Counted from the stretch's first letter, positions 37,631-48,333 are shown. The stretch is DNA of 64,000 nt from Nocardioides daedukensis (GCF_013408415.1 NZ_JACCAA010000001.1:992001-1056000); one strand, 5' to 3'. The notes: generated by a model from the sequence alone, not told the origin. Program-made: numbers and translations.

Positions 37631-38854
37631 TCAGCGGGGCTCGCGGTTCTCCCAATCCTGTGTTCCCGGCGGCCCGGACGCGGAGCCCGATGGCGACCGG
37701 GACCGGGACCGGGCGGCGACCAGGATCATGGACAGCAGCCCGAGACCGAGTCCGAGATAGACCCCCCAGTAGTAGCCGCCATCCAGGCTGGCTCGAAGGC
37801 TGTAGGCCCACCCGAAGACGGGACGATCGTCGACGAACTTTGCCTGGAGCGTCGCAGCGGAAGCCGTGACCACGGCGCCGACCCCCGTCCCCACGGCGAT
37901 CGCCAGCCAGACCTGGAGCAGGACTCCCACGCCGGTGATGCCATGGCGCAAGCCGCGCCAGGTCAGCGCGAAGACGACCAGGGCGACGGCGACGAGGCCG
38001 AGCAGGAAGCCCGGGAGCCATCCCCAACTGCTCCGCACGTTGTCATTGATCAGTCCGGTCTGCCCCAGCGGCACGAGTCCTTGGAACACGAAGACGAACA
38101 GCGGGTTCTCGTGCTCGGAACCGAAGCGGGTTGATTCGCTGTCGAGGAACTCGCCCACGAGTGTGGACAGCACCAGCACCAAGACGCAGGCCATGGCAAC
38201 CCCGCCCGCCAGCATCAGGGCGCCGGGTGCCTGCCGGGACCCCGCGCCCGGCCTCGAACCTGGGTGCGGCCTCCACAACGCCATCACGGCGAGCCCCACG
38301 AGCAACCCCACGAGGAAGCCCCAGTAGTAACCCTCGGCGAGCCCCCGGCGCATCCACAGCGCCAGGGTCTCGGAGCCCGAGCTCGGCACACCCGGCGCCG
38401 AGACCGCGAACGAGACCATCCCGGCAAGGCCTGCGCCGACACCGATCGCCAGCCAGGTCGAGACCAGCACGGCGAAGCGCGATCTGGCGGCAGCGATGCC
38501 CAGCGTTGCCACCCCGAGTGCCACCACCGCGAAGACCACCAGCCCGGCCAGGAACCCCAACATGGGACGCGCTCCCCCGAAGCTGTTGCCGAGGATCAGC
38601 CCGGTGTAGCCGAACGGGCCTGGGCCATGGAGGAACCAGGCGTAGAGGGGGTTCTCGAACTCCATGCTCACAAGCTCCCCATTCTTGCTGAGCAGCTCGA
38701 TGGCCAAGGCCCGAACGACCAGGAGCACCATCGCCGCCCCCACGCCGATCGCCGCGAGCACGACGGCGGGCCTCGGGCCCGACTGCGCGCCACCAGGTTG
38801 ACCAGCAGGTTGACCAGCGGGTGGGCCAGACGGTGGGAACGGCTGACTGGACAT
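37631..38854 (-). CDS. Internally duplicated multi-pass membrane protein
   Basis: 407 residues. A Pro/Gly/Gln-rich N-terminus (1-28) precedes about eight to ten helices. Two halves repeat the same plan: ENPLYAWFLHGPGPFGYTG with WLAIGVGAGLAGM and GYYWGFLVGL in the first, ENPLFVFVFQGLVPLGQTG with WLAIAVGTGVGAV and GYYWGVYLGL in the second. No known family recognised. It stands between rpsO and an MMPL transporter, all on the minus strand. Confidence 0.8.
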   Translation of the reverse strand: MSSQPFPPSGPPAGQPAGQPGGAQSGPRPAVVLAAIGVGAAMVLLVVRALAIELLSKNGELVSMEFENPLYAWFLHGPGPFGYTGLILGNSFGGARPMLGFLAGLVVFAVVALGVATLGIAAARSRFAVLVSTWLAIGVGAGLAGMVSFAVSAPGVPSSGSETLALWMRRGLAEGYYWGFLVGLLVGLAVMALWRPHPGSRPGAGSRQAPGALMLAGGVAMACVLVLVLSTLVGEFLDSESTRFGSEHENPLFVFVFQGLVPLGQTGLINDNVRSSWGWLPGFLLGLVAVALVVFALTWRGLRHGITGVGVLLQVWLAIAVGTGVGAVVTASAATLQAKFVDDRPVFGWAYSLRASLDGGYYWGVYLGLGLGLLSMILVAARSRSRSPSGSASGPPGTQDWENREPR

Positions 38855-38899
38855 GGCTCCTCGATTCGCGCGATGGGGCCCGGTGGAGCATGGGCAGGC

Positions 38900-41065
38900 T
38901 CACCCTACGGCCACGACTGCTCTCTCCTCGATGACCTCGCCGACGGGGCGGTCAGGCCGGTTCGGCCACCAGGCGCGCTCACCGAGCAGGATCAGGATGG
39001 CCGGCAAGGCCACCAGCCGGATCAGCGTCGCGTCGACCAGGATCGCCACGGCCAGCCCGACACCCATCGTCTTCATCTCGATGAGCGACAGGACCGCGAA
39101 GATCGAGAACACCGAGACCATCACGGCGGCGGCACTCGTGACCACGCCCGCGGTGTCCGAGATCCCGCGGGCCACGGCAAGCCTGGTGGGCAGGCCCGAG
39201 GCGACCAGCTCGCGGACCCGACCGAGCACGAACACGTGATAGTCCATCGAGAGCCCGACCAGGATCACCATCACCAGCATCGGCAACCACTCCACGACAT
39301 AGCCCGAGCTCTCGAAGCCGAGCAGCGACTCCCCCACTCCGCGTTGGAAGACCAGTGCCATCACCCCGAAGGCCACCCCGACCGAGGCCAAGTTGAGTGC
39401 GGTCGAGACCAGCGCGATCGGCACGCTGCGGAACGAGATCCCCATCATCACCGTGGTGAGCAGCAGGACTGCGCCCACCACGATCGGCAGGTAGGTCTCC
39501 ATCCGGTTCAGCGTGTCCTCGTCGCTGGCGGCCAAGCCACCGACGGCGTGCTCGTCGACACCGTCGAGGTGGGCGGGGACCAGGTCCTCACGCAGCGTGT
39601 GCACGGCGTCGCGCACCTCGTCGGCGGTCTCCTCGAACGGGATGGCAAGGGTCAGGATCGCGGTGCGCCCGTCCGGCGAGGTGCGGATCGAGTCACCGTC
39701 CACCACGGCGAAGTCCGGACGACCCGCGGCTGCCCGCTCAAGTGCGGCGAGCCCGGCCCGGACCTCCTCGGGATCGCCGGTGGCGACCACCTCGGCAACC
39801 GGCCCCTCTCCGGGGAACTCGTCCTGCACGGCGAGCATGGTCCTCACTGCCGGGATCGAGTCAGGCAGGGTGTCGAGACCCGAGACGTGCATCTTCAGGC
39901 CGAAGGCGGGTGCGGCCAGCGCACACACGACCAGGCCGGAGGCCACCAGGGCCGCCACGGGGCGGCGTACGACGGGTGCCAGCACGCGGCGACTGATCCC
40001 GCCCTGGCCGAGGCGGGCGTTGAGCCGCCACAGCAGCGGGACCCGCGGACGGTCCACCCAGCGTCCGAGCGTGACCAGGAGTGCCGGAAGAACAGTGATC
40101 GAGCCGAGCACGGCGATCGCCACGACCAGGATCGAGCTCGCGGCGAGCGAGTTGAAGGTGGCACCGCCGATGATGAACAGCCCCGCCATCGATGCGATCA
40201 CCGCTCCCCCGGACACGATGATCGAGTGCCCGGAGGTCTGCGCGGCGATCTGCACGGCGTCGCGGGTGCTGTGCCCCTTGGCCCGTTCCTCGCGCTCACG
40301 CTTGAGGTAGAACAGCGAGTAGTCGACGCCGACTGCCATGCCGATCAGCACGATCATGCTGCTCACGGTGTCCTCGGCGTGGATCAGGTGCGAGAGCGGT
40401 GCAGTGATCCCGATCGTCGCGGCGACGCTGCACAGGGCGAGCAGGACAGGGATCCCGGCCGCGATCAGGGCACCGAAGGCGACCAGCATCAGGACCAGGG
40501 TGACGGGGATCGAGATGCCCTCGGCCGTACGCAGGTCGTCACTGATGACCTCGCCGATGCCCTCCTGGAGGCTGGCATCACCGGTCTGCGCGATGTCCAG
40601 GCCCGGGTGGTCCTCGGCCACTCCCCGGGTGACGGCCCGCAGCGGCCCCACGTCGGCACTCTCACCGTCCTGGTCACGGGCCAGCTGGACCGCGACGAGA
40701 AGTGTCGTGCGGTCCTCGTTCCACTGCGGCTCGGCGACCGCCTCCACCTCGTTCAATCCCGCCATCGCCATGCGTACGTCGTCTGCCGCGGCGAGTCCGG
40801 CCTGGGCGTCCAGGTCGTCGGCGGTGATCAGCACGACCTCGGTTGCCGGCTCGTCGAGCCCGGCGTCCTCGACCATCTCCGCTGCGCGGCCGGACTCGCC
40901 GACCCGGTAGTCGGCATCCTGGGTGGTCTGCGTGGGGACCGCGAAGGCCAGGCCGACGGCGAAGGCGACCATCGCCAGCCAGCTGGCGATCGCCTTTGCG
41001 GGATGGGTGGCACTCCATCGGGCGGCGCGGATGGCGACGCCCGGGATCGGGTTGCGAGCTGGCAT
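38900..41065 (-). CDS. MMPL/RND family transporter
   Basis: 721 residues from ATG 41065 with GAGGAGCC upstream; the frame continues beyond but only as antisense of the kinase gene. Two repeats, each one helix, a large extracellular loop and five to six helices (about 20-330 and 360-715), the MMPL plan. The segment MAVGVDYSLFYLKRERE in the first and SMDYHVFVLGRVRE in the second half carry the proton-relay residues. Likely exports lipids or drugs. Divergent from a two-component system. Confidence 0.92.
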   Translation of the reverse strand: MPARNPIPGVAIRAARWSATHPAKAIASWLAMVAFAVGLAFAVPTQTTQDADYRVGESGRAAEMVEDAGLDEPATEVVLITADDLDAQAGLAAADDVRMAMAGLNEVEAVAEPQWNEDRTTLLVAVQLARDQDGESADVGPLRAVTRGVAEDHPGLDIAQTGDASLQEGIGEVISDDLRTAEGISIPVTLVLMLVAFGALIAAGIPVLLALCSVAATIGITAPLSHLIHAEDTVSSMIVLIGMAVGVDYSLFYLKREREERAKGHSTRDAVQIAAQTSGHSIIVSGGAVIASMAGLFIIGGATFNSLAASSILVVAIAVLGSITVLPALLVTLGRWVDRPRVPLLWRLNARLGQGGISRRVLAPVVRRPVAALVASGLVVCALAAPAFGLKMHVSGLDTLPDSIPAVRTMLAVQDEFPGEGPVAEVVATGDPEEVRAGLAALERAAAGRPDFAVVDGDSIRTSPDGRTAILTLAIPFEETADEVRDAVHTLREDLVPAHLDGVDEHAVGGLAASDEDTLNRMETYLPIVVGAVLLLTTVMMGISFRSVPIALVSTALNLASVGVAFGVMALVFQRGVGESLLGFESSGYVVEWLPMLVMVILVGLSMDYHVFVLGRVRELVASGLPTRLAVARGISDTAGVVTSAAAVMVSVFSIFAVLSLIEMKTMGVGLAVAILVDATLIRLVALPAILILLGERAWWPNRPDRPVGEVIEERAVVAVG

Positions 41066-41075
41066 TGTCCTGGCT

Positions 41076-41106
41076 CCTCGTGGGTCGTGTGGTTGACGAC
41101 CACGAG
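41076..41106. promoter_or_regulatory. Imperfect inverted repeat in the MMPL / histidine kinase gap
   Basis: CTCGTGG...CCACGAG with inner TCGT/ACGA, about 11 bp per arm with one bulged base. It sits just upstream of the transporter start in the divergent gap and could bind the response regulator encoded next door. Confidence 0.4.
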
Positions 41107-41206
41107 CCTTGTCCCTCGACACCGCCGGCGTCAGGGTGGGCAGACCCCTGGTGATGGTGGGCCCAGCACCACTGCCAGCGGCTGCGGAATCGGCAAGGAT
41201 GGGGGC

Positions 41207-42370
41207 ATGAGCGACTCCACCGGCCTGCCCACCGCGCCCGGTCCGTTGCGCCTGACCGGGTATGCCGCCCTGCAGGTGCTCCTCTTCCTGCCCGGGGTCC
41301 TGCTGCTGGTGCTCACCCTGGTCGGCGGTCTGCTCACCGTGGCCACCATCGGCATACCCCTGCTGTTGGCCGCGATGACGGGGGTCCGCTGGATCGCTGA
41401 CCGGCACCGGACTCTGGCGGCGGCCACGCTGGGCCACCCGGTGCCGTCCGACCGCCTGCCCACCGAGGGGATGAAGCTGTTCCGGCGACTCGAGACCTGG
41501 GCCCGCGACCCGATGACCTGGCGAGAGCTGGGGTGGCTGCTGGTCTCCCCCATCCTCTTCCTCTTCTCGCTGCTCACCTGCCTGCTCCTCGTGCTGCTGG
41601 TGACGGGTGCGTTCTGGTGGTACGGCACCCCGCACATCATGAAGCTGCGGGCCAGCCTCGACCGGGCCTTCCTGAGCACCGGGCACACCGAGCGTCTCGA
41701 GCACCGGGTCGAGGTGCTGACCGAGTCGCGGGCGGCGAGCGTCGACCACTCCGCGACCGAGCTGCGCCGGATCGAGCGCGACCTGCACGATGGCGCCCAG
41801 GCCCGGCTGGTGGCGCTGGGGATGACCCTGGGCATGGCCGAGGAGCTCTTCACCACGGATCCGGACACGGCGTTGCGGATGATCGCGGAGGCCCGTGACA
41901 CCACCGGGGCGGTGCTGGGTGACATCCGCGACGTGGTCCGGGGAATCCATCCGCCGGTACTCGCCGATCGTGGCCTGACCGGTGCCGTCGAGGCGCTGGC
42001 ACTCGACATGGCCGTCCCGGTCCAGGTCACCACCACCCTCGCGGCACGGCCGCCGGCACCGGTCGAGTCCGCGGCCTACTTCGCCATCGCCGAGTGCTTG
42101 GCCAACATCGGCAAGCACGCGGACGCCGACCACGGGTGGGTCACCCTGACCTGGCGCGAGGGCACACTCGTCGCGGAGATCGGTGACGACGGCCGCGGCG
42201 GCGCAGATCCCGATTCCGGAACCGGCATCCGGGGCGTCATGCGGCGTCTGGCCGCGTTTGACGGCACGATGAGGGTGTCCAGTCCCCTGAGGGGCCCCAC
42301 GATCATCACCCTGGAGATCCCGTGCGCCTTGTCGTCGCCGAGGACAACGCCCTCCTCCGAGACGGCCTGA
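41207..42370 (+). CDS. Sensor histidine kinase (NarL/DesK-type partner)
   Basis: 387 residues from ATG 41207. Membrane sensor domain with four helices (about 20-60, 115-145), HisKA_3 dimerisation domain with the phosphorylated His in ERDLHDGAQARL (about 188-199), and an HATPase domain with GDDGRGG. The last 49 bp overlap the response regulator gene in another frame. Confidence 0.93.
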   Translation: MSDSTGLPTAPGPLRLTGYAALQVLLFLPGVLLLVLTLVGGLLTVATIGIPLLLAAMTGVRWIADRHRTLAAATLGHPVPSDRLPTEGMKLFRRLETWARDPMTWRELGWLLVSPILFLFSLLTCLLLVLLVTGAFWWYGTPHIMKLRASLDRAFLSTGHTERLEHRVEVLTESRAASVDHSATELRRIERDLHDGAQARLVALGMTLGMAEELFTTDPDTALRMIAEARDTTGAVLGDIRDVVRGIHPPVLADRGLTGAVEALALDMAVPVQVTTTLAARPPAPVESAAYFAIAECLANIGKHADADHGWVTLTWREGTLVAEIGDDGRGGADPDSGTGIRGVMRRLAAFDGTMRVSSPLRGPTIITLEIPCALSSPRTTPSSETA

Positions 42371-42963
42371 TCAGACTGCTCGAGGCCCACGACTTCACCG
42401 TCGTCGCCGCAGTCGACAATGCGGTCGCCCTGGGCACTGCGCTGGCCGAGCAGGACGCCGACGGTGCCGTGCTCGACGTACGCATGCCACCGACGTTCAC
42501 CGACGAGGGCCTGAAGGCCGCGATCGACGCACGTGCCCAGCGACCCGGATTCCCGGTGATGGTGCTGTCGCAGTACGTCGAACAGCTCTATGCCCGCGAG
42601 CTGCTGGCCAGCGGGGAGGGTGCGGTCGGCTATCTGCTCAAGGACCGGGTCGCGCGGGTCTCGGAGTTCGTCGAGGGAGTACGCCGGGTGCTCGCCGGCG
42701 GCACCGTCATCGACCCGGAGGTGATCGCGACGATCATGGCCGGACGCAACCAGGAGCCGGTCGACCGACTCACCCCTCGAGAGCGGGACGTGCTCGCCCT
42801 GATGGCCGAGGGCCGTTCCAACACCGCGATCGCAGCCGCGCTGTTCGTCACCGAGAAGGCCGTCGCCAAGCACACCAACAGCATCTTCACCAAGCTCGAC
42901 CTGCCCGTCGCACCCGACGACAACCGCCGAGTGCGCGCAGTGCTCGCCTGGTTGCGGATCTGA
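42322..42963 (+). CDS. LuxR/NarL-type response regulator
   Basis: 213 residues, GTG start inside the kinase gene. Receiver domain with acidic pocket AEDN (about 6-9) and phosphorylated Asp in VLDVRMP (about 50-56); LuxR helix-turn-helix LTPRERDVLALMAEGRS ... TEKAVAKHTNSIFTKL at the C-terminus. Probable target: the divergent MMPL transporter. Confidence 0.94.
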   Translation: MRLVVAEDNALLRDGLIRLLEAHDFTVVAAVDNAVALGTALAEQDADGAVLDVRMPPTFTDEGLKAAIDARAQRPGFPVMVLSQYVEQLYARELLASGEGAVGYLLKDRVARVSEFVEGVRRVLAGGTVIDPEVIATIMAGRNQEPVDRLTPRERDVLALMAEGRSNTAIAAALFVTEKAVAKHTNSIFTKLDLPVAPDDNRRVRAVLAWLRI

Positions 42964-42989
42964 CCCACGAGGTCAGTCCTCGCTGGCGC

Positions 42990-43928
42990 TCAGATCTCGA
43001 GGACCTCGCGCGTCCGTACGACGTCCTGGGTCATCGTCTCGATCAGCTTCTCGATGCCCTCGAAGCGAACCATGCCACGAAGCCGCTCGATGAAGGTCAC
43101 CTCGACCTCGACTCCATAGAGCTCGAGGTCGGTGCGGTCCAGGACGTAGGACTCGACACGACGCTCGCGCTCACCGTCGAAGGTGGGGTTGGTGCCGACC
43201 GAGATCGCTGCGGGGAACACCTCGTCGCTGTCCAGGCGCCGGAGCCAGCCGGCATAGACGCCGTCGGCCGGAACCGAGCCACCCTCCAGCGTGGGCAGGT
43301 TGGCAGTCGGGAAGCCCAGCTCGCGGCCACGCTGGTCGCCGGTGACGACCGGTCCCCTGGCCGTGACCGGACGGCCCAGGGCCTCGGCGGCGCCGGTCAC
43401 GTCGCCGGCGGCCAGGCAGGTGCGCACATAGGTGGAGGACCAGACCTGCGGTCCCCCGTCGAGCTCGATGCCCTCGGCGGTGAAGCCGCGCGAGGCACCC
43501 TCGGCCGACAGGGTGGCGACGTCACCGCGGGCGCGGTTGCCGAAGCGGAAGTTGGCACCGACCACGACGGCCTGGGCGTGCAGGGCGTCGACGAGGATCC
43601 GGTCGATGAACTCCAGCGGAGTCCACTCGGCGATCTCCCGGTCGAACGGGACCACCAGGACGTGGTCGACACCGTGCTCGGCCAGCAGCTCTGCGCGCTG
43701 CTCGACCGTGGTCAACATGCTCGGTGCGTGGTCGGGCCGCAGCACGGCCATCGGGTGCGGGTCGAAGGTGACCGCCACGACGGTGCTGCAGGAGACCTCG
43801 TCGGCGACCTCACGGGCACGACGTACGACGTGCTGGTGGCCCAGGTGGACCCCGTCGAAGTTGCCGATGGTCACCACGGTGCGACCGAGGTCGTCGGGCA
43901 CCTCGGTCAGTGAACGCCAGATCTGCAC
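42990..43928 (-). CDS. ribF: Bifunctional riboflavin kinase / FAD synthetase
   Basis: 312 residues from GTG 43928. N-terminal adenylyltransferase with GNFDGVHLGHQ (about 22-32) and C-terminal flavokinase with ELGFPTANLP. Makes FMN and FAD. Last gene of the rimP-to-ribF operon, 19 bp after truB. Confidence 0.95.
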   Translation of the reverse strand: MQIWRSLTEVPDDLGRTVVTIGNFDGVHLGHQHVVRRAREVADEVSCSTVVAVTFDPHPMAVLRPDHAPSMLTTVEQRAELLAEHGVDHVLVVPFDREIAEWTPLEFIDRILVDALHAQAVVVGANFRFGNRARGDVATLSAEGASRGFTAEGIELDGGPQVWSSTYVRTCLAAGDVTGAAEALGRPVTARGPVVTGDQRGRELGFPTANLPTLEGGSVPADGVYAGWLRRLDSDEVFPAAISVGTNPTFDGERERRVESYVLDRTDLELYGVEVEVTFIERLRGMVRFEGIEKLIETMTQDVVRTREVLEI

Positions 43929-43947
43929 GTCGGAAACTCTCCCACAC

Positions 43948-44814
43948 TCAACCCACGAAGACCGCGACAGGCTTGGCCACCTGGCCGTCGACGGGTTCGT
44001 AGAGCGCCAGGAACTCGCCGTCGGGAGCGAACACCGCCGTGGTGTCGCTGATCGAGAGGGCCAGCTTGCGTCCCACCCGGACGTCGAGGGCCTGCTCCTC
44101 GTCGAGGTCCACCGAGGCAAAGCTGCGTCGGGCGGCCTCGGCGATCGGGAGCAGCGCGACATGCTCGAGATCGGTGGTGGCGCCGAGCAGGCCGAAGTCG
44201 CCGACCGAGTGCCGGCGCAACGCCGTCAGGTGACCACCGACGCCGAGGTCGGCACCGATGTCACGGGCCAGGGCACGGATGTAGGTGCCGCTGGAGCACC
44301 TCACCCGCAGCTCGAAGTCCAGGAAGTCACCCTCGCGACGGAACTCGCCCGCAGCGATCTCGTGGACGGTGACCGGGCGGGCCTTGAGCTCGACCTGCTC
44401 ACCGTCACGCACGCGTTGGTAGGCACGCTTCCCGTCGACCTTGATCGCTGAGACGGCGGTGGGCACCTGCTCGATGGCCCCGGAGTAGTTCTCGACGACC
44501 GCCAGCACCATCTCCTCGGTGATGGCTGTGGTCGAGGCCGTGCTCGTCGTCTCACCCTCGGCGTCATCGGTGCTGGTGGCCTGGCCCAGACGGACCGTGG
44601 CAGCGTAGGTCTTCTCGGTCAGCATCAGGTGTCCGAGCAGGCGAGTGGCCCGGTTGACGCCCAGGACGAGCACGCCGGTCGCCATCGGGTCCAGCGTGCC
44701 GGCGTGCCCGACCTTGCGGGTGCCGACGGCACGCCGGACTCGCGAGACCACGTCGTGCGAGGTCATCCCTCCGGGCTTGTCGACGACGACGAGCCCGGAC
44801 TGCTGCGAGCTCAT
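43948..44814 (-). CDS. truB: tRNA pseudouridine(55) synthase
   Basis: 288 residues. Catalytic Asp42 in [11 protein letters not shown], preceded by [12 protein letters not shown]. Modifies U55 of the tRNA T-loop. Overlaps the rbfA stop by 4 bp. Confidence 0.96.
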   Translation of the reverse strand: MSSQQSGLVVVDKPGGMTSHDVVSRVRRAVGTRKVGHAGTLDPMATGVLVLGVNRATRLLGHLMLTEKTYAATVRLGQATSTDDAEGETTSTASTTAITEEMVLAVVENYSGAIEQVPTAVSAIKVDGKRAYQRVRDGEQVELKARPVTVHEIAAGEFRREGDFLDFELRVRCSSGTYIRALARDIGADLGVGGHLTALRRHSVGDFGLLGATTDLEHVALLPIAEAARRSFASVDLDEEQALDVRVGRKLALSISDTTAVFAPDGEFLALYEPVDGQVAKPVAVFVG

Positions 44815-45269
44815 TCCTCGTCGGGCTCGGCCTCGTCGAGAGCCTCGGCGGCCTCACGCGGCTTCTTGTACGGGTCCTCACCGGCGGCGTAGCGGGCGTT
44901 GGCACGGGTGGCCGCAACCTGCTCGTCGATCTGCCGGGCACGAGCGAGTACGTCGTCGAGCTGACGCGCGTTCTCCGGCAGTGCGTCGTGGAAGAACTCC
45001 AGCGTCGGGACGTGGCGGATGCCGAGCTGCTTGCCGACCTCGGAGCGGATGATCCCCTTGGCCGACTCCAGCGCGGCGGCGGTGTCGGCGAGCGAGTCCT
45101 CCTCACCGAGCACCGTGTAGAAGATGCTGGCGTGCTGGCTGTCGCCGGTGACGCGGACGTCGGTGACGGTCACGAATCCCAGGCGCGGATCCTTGATCCG
45201 GCGCTCGAGCATCTCCGCGACGATGATCTTGATGCGGTCCGCGATCTTGCGGACTCGTGGGCTGGCCAT
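44811..45269 (-). CDS. rbfA: Ribosome-binding factor A
   Basis: 152 residues; KH-like fold with [14 protein letters not shown] at the start and [11 protein letters not shown] near 85-95. Assists 30S maturation. The acidic C-terminal tail is longer than in E. coli. It is separated from infB by an unusual hairpin repeat. Confidence 0.95.
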   Translation of the reverse strand: MASPRVRKIADRIKIIVAEMLERRIKDPRLGFVTVTDVRVTGDSQHASIFYTVLGEEDSLADTAAALESAKGIIRSEVGKQLGIRHVPTLEFFHDALPENARQLDDVLARARQIDEQVAATRANARYAAGEDPYKKPREAAEALDEAEPDEE

Positions 45270-45291
45270 GTTCCTACTCTCTCAAAACTGC

Positions 45292-45376
45292 GCCGAGTCG
45301 GCAGTTGTTGACGCTTCTGCTTGTCAACAACTGCCGACTCGGCGACCTGTGCGGTCTAGAACTGCCGACTCGGTGG
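45292..45376. repeat. 21-bp perfect hairpin plus extra core copy between infB and rbfA
   Basis: Arms 45292-45312 and 45323-45343 are perfectly complementary over 21 bp around a 10-base loop; the core is AACTGCCGACTCGG. A further direct copy of the core is at 45360-45373, 31 bp from the one at 45329, ending just before the infB stop. The hairpin is within the operon; TTTT-containing sequence follows it on the rbfA side, so it could attenuate transcription or protect an mRNA end. Confidence 0.85.
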
Positions 45377-45378
45377 AG

Positions 45379-48333
45379 TCAGCCCCGCGGAATCTCACGC
45401 ATCTCGAAGGACTCCACGACATCGCCGATCTTGATGTCCTGGAAGTTCTTGAGCACCAGACCACACTCGAAGCCCTCGCGGACCTCGGAGGCGTCGTCCT
45501 TCTCCCGCTTGAGCGAGGCCAGGTCGAGGTTGTCCGCGACAACGTTGCCGTCGCGCAGCACGCGCGCCTTGGCGTTGCGGCGAACGGTGCCGTCGATGAC
45601 CATGCAGCCTGCGATGTTGCCGGCCTTGGACGAGCGGAAGATCTCGCGGATCTCCGCCTTGCCCAGGACAGCCTCTTCGTACTCCGGCTTGAGCATGCCC
45701 TTGAGCGCTGCCTCGATCTCCTCGATCGCCTGGTAGATGACCGAGTAGTAACGAATCTCGACACCTTCCTTGTCGGCCATCTGGCCCGCCTTGCCCTGGG
45801 GCCTGACGTTGAAGCCGATGATGATGGCGTCGGAGGCGGCGGCCAGGTCGACGTTGGTCTCGGTGATCGCACCGACACCGCGGTCGATAACGCGCAGCGA
45901 GACTTCCTCGCCGACGTCGATCTGGGCCAGCGAGTCCTCGAGCGCCTCGACCGAACCGGACACATCGCCCTTGAGGATGAGGTTGAGCTCCTGGGTCTCG
46001 CCCTTCTCCATCGAGGCCATGAAGTCCTCGAGGGTACGACGCACGCGTCGCTTGGCCTGCATGGCCGCACGCTCGCGCGCCTCACGCTTCTCCGCGATCT
46101 GGCGTGCCATCCGGTCGTCGTCGACGACGATGAACGTCTGACCGGCACCGGGGGCGGCGTTCAGGCCGAGCACCATCGCGGGACGGCCCGGGTCGGCCTC
46201 CTCGATGTTGTTGCCGTGCTCGTCGAGCATCGCGCGGACACGACCGTGGCCGGCTCCGGCAACGATCGAGTCGCCCACGCGCAGGGTTCCGCGCTGGACC
46301 AGGATCGTGGCCACCGGACCGCGACCGCGGTCGAGGTGGGCCTCGATGACCAGGCCCTGTGCGTCCTGGTCCGGGTTGGCCCGGAGGTCGAGGGACGCGT
46401 CAGCGGTCAGGACGACGGCTTCGAGCAGCTTGTCCAGGTTGAGCTCGGACTTCGCCGAGACGTCGACGAACATGGTGTCGCCGCCGTACTCCTCGGGCAC
46501 GAGGCCATATTCGGTGAGCTGGCCACGGACCTTGGTCGGGTCGGCCTCGGGCTTGTCGATCTTGTTGACCGCAACCACGATCGGCACTCCGGCCGCCTTG
46601 GCGTGGTTGAGCGCCTCGATCGTCTGCGGCATCACACCGTCGTCAGCAGCCACCACGAGGATCGCGATGTCCGTTGCCTGAGCTCCACGTGCACGCATGG
46701 CGGTGAACGCCTCGTGACCGGGGGTGTCGATGAAGGTGATCCGACGCTCGTCGCCGTCGACCTCGGTCGCGACCTGGTAGGCACCGATGTGCTGGGTGAT
46801 GCCACCGGCCTCCTTGTCGACCACATTCGCACTGCGAAGGGCGTCGAGGAGCTTGGTCTTTCCGTGGTCGACGTGACCCATGACGGTGACGATCGGCGGG
46901 CGGAAGGCGAGATCGTCCTCGTCACCCTCGTCGGCACCGAACTCGAGGTCGAAGCCCTCGAGCAGCTCGCGGTCCTCGTCCTCGGGGGACACGATCTGGA
47001 CGGTGTAGTTCAGCTCTTCACCGAGCAGCTCGAACGTGGCTTCGTCGACCGACTCGGTCGCCGTGACCATCTCGCCGAGCGAGAAGAGCATCTGGACCAG
47101 TGCGGCAGCATCGACGTTGATCTTCTCGGCGAAGTCGGTCAGCGAGGCACCACGGGCCAGGCGAACGGTCTCGCCGTCGCCCTTGCGGACGCGCACGCCA
47201 CCGATCGTCGGGGCCTGCATGGCCTCGAATTCCTGACGACGTGCCCGCTTCGACTTGCGACCACGACGCGACGGACCGCCCGGGCGACCGAAGGCACCCT
47301 GGGTCTGGCCACGCTGACCGGGACGGCCACCGCCACCGGGGCGACCGGCGAAACCGCCGGGACGGCCCGGAGCACCGGCGCCAGCACCGGGAGCGCCACC
47401 GCGACCCGGAGCACCGCCACGACCGGGCGCGCCACCACGACCGCCGGGACCACCAGGTCCACGACCGCCGCCACGGGGAGCGCCGGGCCCGGAGCCGAAG
47501 GCTGCCGGGGACTTCGGCATCATCGCCGGGTTCGGGCGAGGCATGCCCGGACGACCCTGGCCGCCACCCTCGCGGGAAGCGGGGGGACGCGGAGGACGGT
47601 TCGGGTCGCCACCACGGTCTGCACCGCGATCTGCCGGACCACGGTCGGCCGGGGCGCCTGCGGGGCCACGGTCGGCCGGAGCCGGACGACGGCCCATGCC
47701 CTGGGAAGACGAGAACGGGTTGTTGCCCGGGCGGGGCGTGCCACCGGGCTTGCCAACCGGACGGGGGGCCGGAGCCTTGGGTGCCGGAGCCTTCGGCCCG
47801 GGGGCCTTGGGCGTGGGTGCGGAAGCCTTGGCCGCGGGGGCCTCGGCAGCAGGTGCCTCGGCCGGCGTCTCGGCAGCAGGCGCCTCAGCGGCCGGTGCCT
47901 CGACCGGCTTCTCAGCCGACTTCTGGGCCGGCTTCTTGGCGGCAGGCGCCTCGGCGACCGGTGCCGGAGCGGCAGGCTCCTCGGCGGCCTTGCGGGGACC
48001 CGGACGCGGGCCACCCGGCTTGGGGGCGGCCTTGGCCGGTGCTTCGGCAGCGGGTGCCTCGGCGGGGGCTGCAGCCGGCTTGGCGGCAGCCTTCTTGGCA
48101 GCCGGCTTGGGAGCTGCCGACTTGGCGGGTGCGGGTGCGTCGGCTGCGGGAGCGTCTGAGGCGGATGCCTTGAGCTGCTCGCCGTACTCCTTCTTCAGCC
48201 GGTTCGCGACCGGGGGTTCCACGGTCGACGATGCGGACTTGACGAACTCGCCCATCTCCTTCAGCTTCTCGAGAACAATCTTGCTCTCGACGCCGAATTC
48301 CTTGGCGAGTTCGTGTACTCGGGGCTTGGCCAC
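45379..48333 (-). CDS. infB: Translation initiation factor IF-2
   Basis: 984 residues from GTG 48333 with AGAAGGAG upstream; an upstream in-frame ATG would add six residues. N-terminal IF2_N domain (about 1-55), a long low-complexity region (60-390) rich in Ala/Pro/Lys then Gly/Arg, a second IF2_N (about 400-450), the GTPase domain with GHVDHGKT and DTPGHEA, and C-terminal beta-barrel domains. The low-complexity linker is normal for high-GC actinobacteria. Confidence 0.97.
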   Translation of the reverse strand: MAKPRVHELAKEFGVESKIVLEKLKEMGEFVKSASSTVEPPVANRLKKEYGEQLKASASDAPAADAPAPAKSAAPKPAAKKAAAKPAAAPAEAPAAEAPAKAAPKPGGPRPGPRKAAEEPAAPAPVAEAPAAKKPAQKSAEKPVEAPAAEAPAAETPAEAPAAEAPAAKASAPTPKAPGPKAPAPKAPAPRPVGKPGGTPRPGNNPFSSSQGMGRRPAPADRGPAGAPADRGPADRGADRGGDPNRPPRPPASREGGGQGRPGMPRPNPAMMPKSPAAFGSGPGAPRGGGRGPGGPGGRGGAPGRGGAPGRGGAPGAGAGAPGRPGGFAGRPGGGGRPGQRGQTQGAFGRPGGPSRRGRKSKRARRQEFEAMQAPTIGGVRVRKGDGETVRLARGASLTDFAEKINVDAAALVQMLFSLGEMVTATESVDEATFELLGEELNYTVQIVSPEDEDRELLEGFDLEFGADEGDEDDLAFRPPIVTVMGHVDHGKTKLLDALRSANVVDKEAGGITQHIGAYQVATEVDGDERRITFIDTPGHEAFTAMRARGAQATDIAILVVAADDGVMPQTIEALNHAKAAGVPIVVAVNKIDKPEADPTKVRGQLTEYGLVPEEYGGDTMFVDVSAKSELNLDKLLEAVVLTADASLDLRANPDQDAQGLVIEAHLDRGRGPVATILVQRGTLRVGDSIVAGAGHGRVRAMLDEHGNNIEEADPGRPAMVLGLNAAPGAGQTFIVVDDDRMARQIAEKREARERAAMQAKRRVRRTLEDFMASMEKGETQELNLILKGDVSGSVEALEDSLAQIDVGEEVSLRVIDRGVGAITETNVDLAAASDAIIIGFNVRPQGKAGQMADKEGVEIRYYSVIYQAIEEIEAALKGMLKPEYEEAVLGKAEIREIFRSSKAGNIAGCMVIDGTVRRNAKARVLRDGNVVADNLDLASLKREKDDASEVREGFECGLVLKNFQDIKIGDVVESFEMREIPRG

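Noticed and set aside
38264..41206. Very long plus-strand open frame joining the histidine kinase frame (1368 codons)
   Set aside because: It is antisense to the MMPL transporter and the duplicated membrane protein; its translation is His/Asp/Gln/Arg-rich low-complexity. Only the part from 41207 has kinase domains.
42960..42976. CTGACC/GGTCAG as terminator between response regulator and ribF
   Set aside because: Only 6 bp and overlapping the stop codon; too weak to call.
45124..48159. Plus-strand frame of 1011 codons
   Set aside because: Antisense of infB and rbfA. The Ala/Pro- and Gly/Arg-rich linker of IF-2 gives long open antisense frames in high-GC DNA; no domains in the translation.
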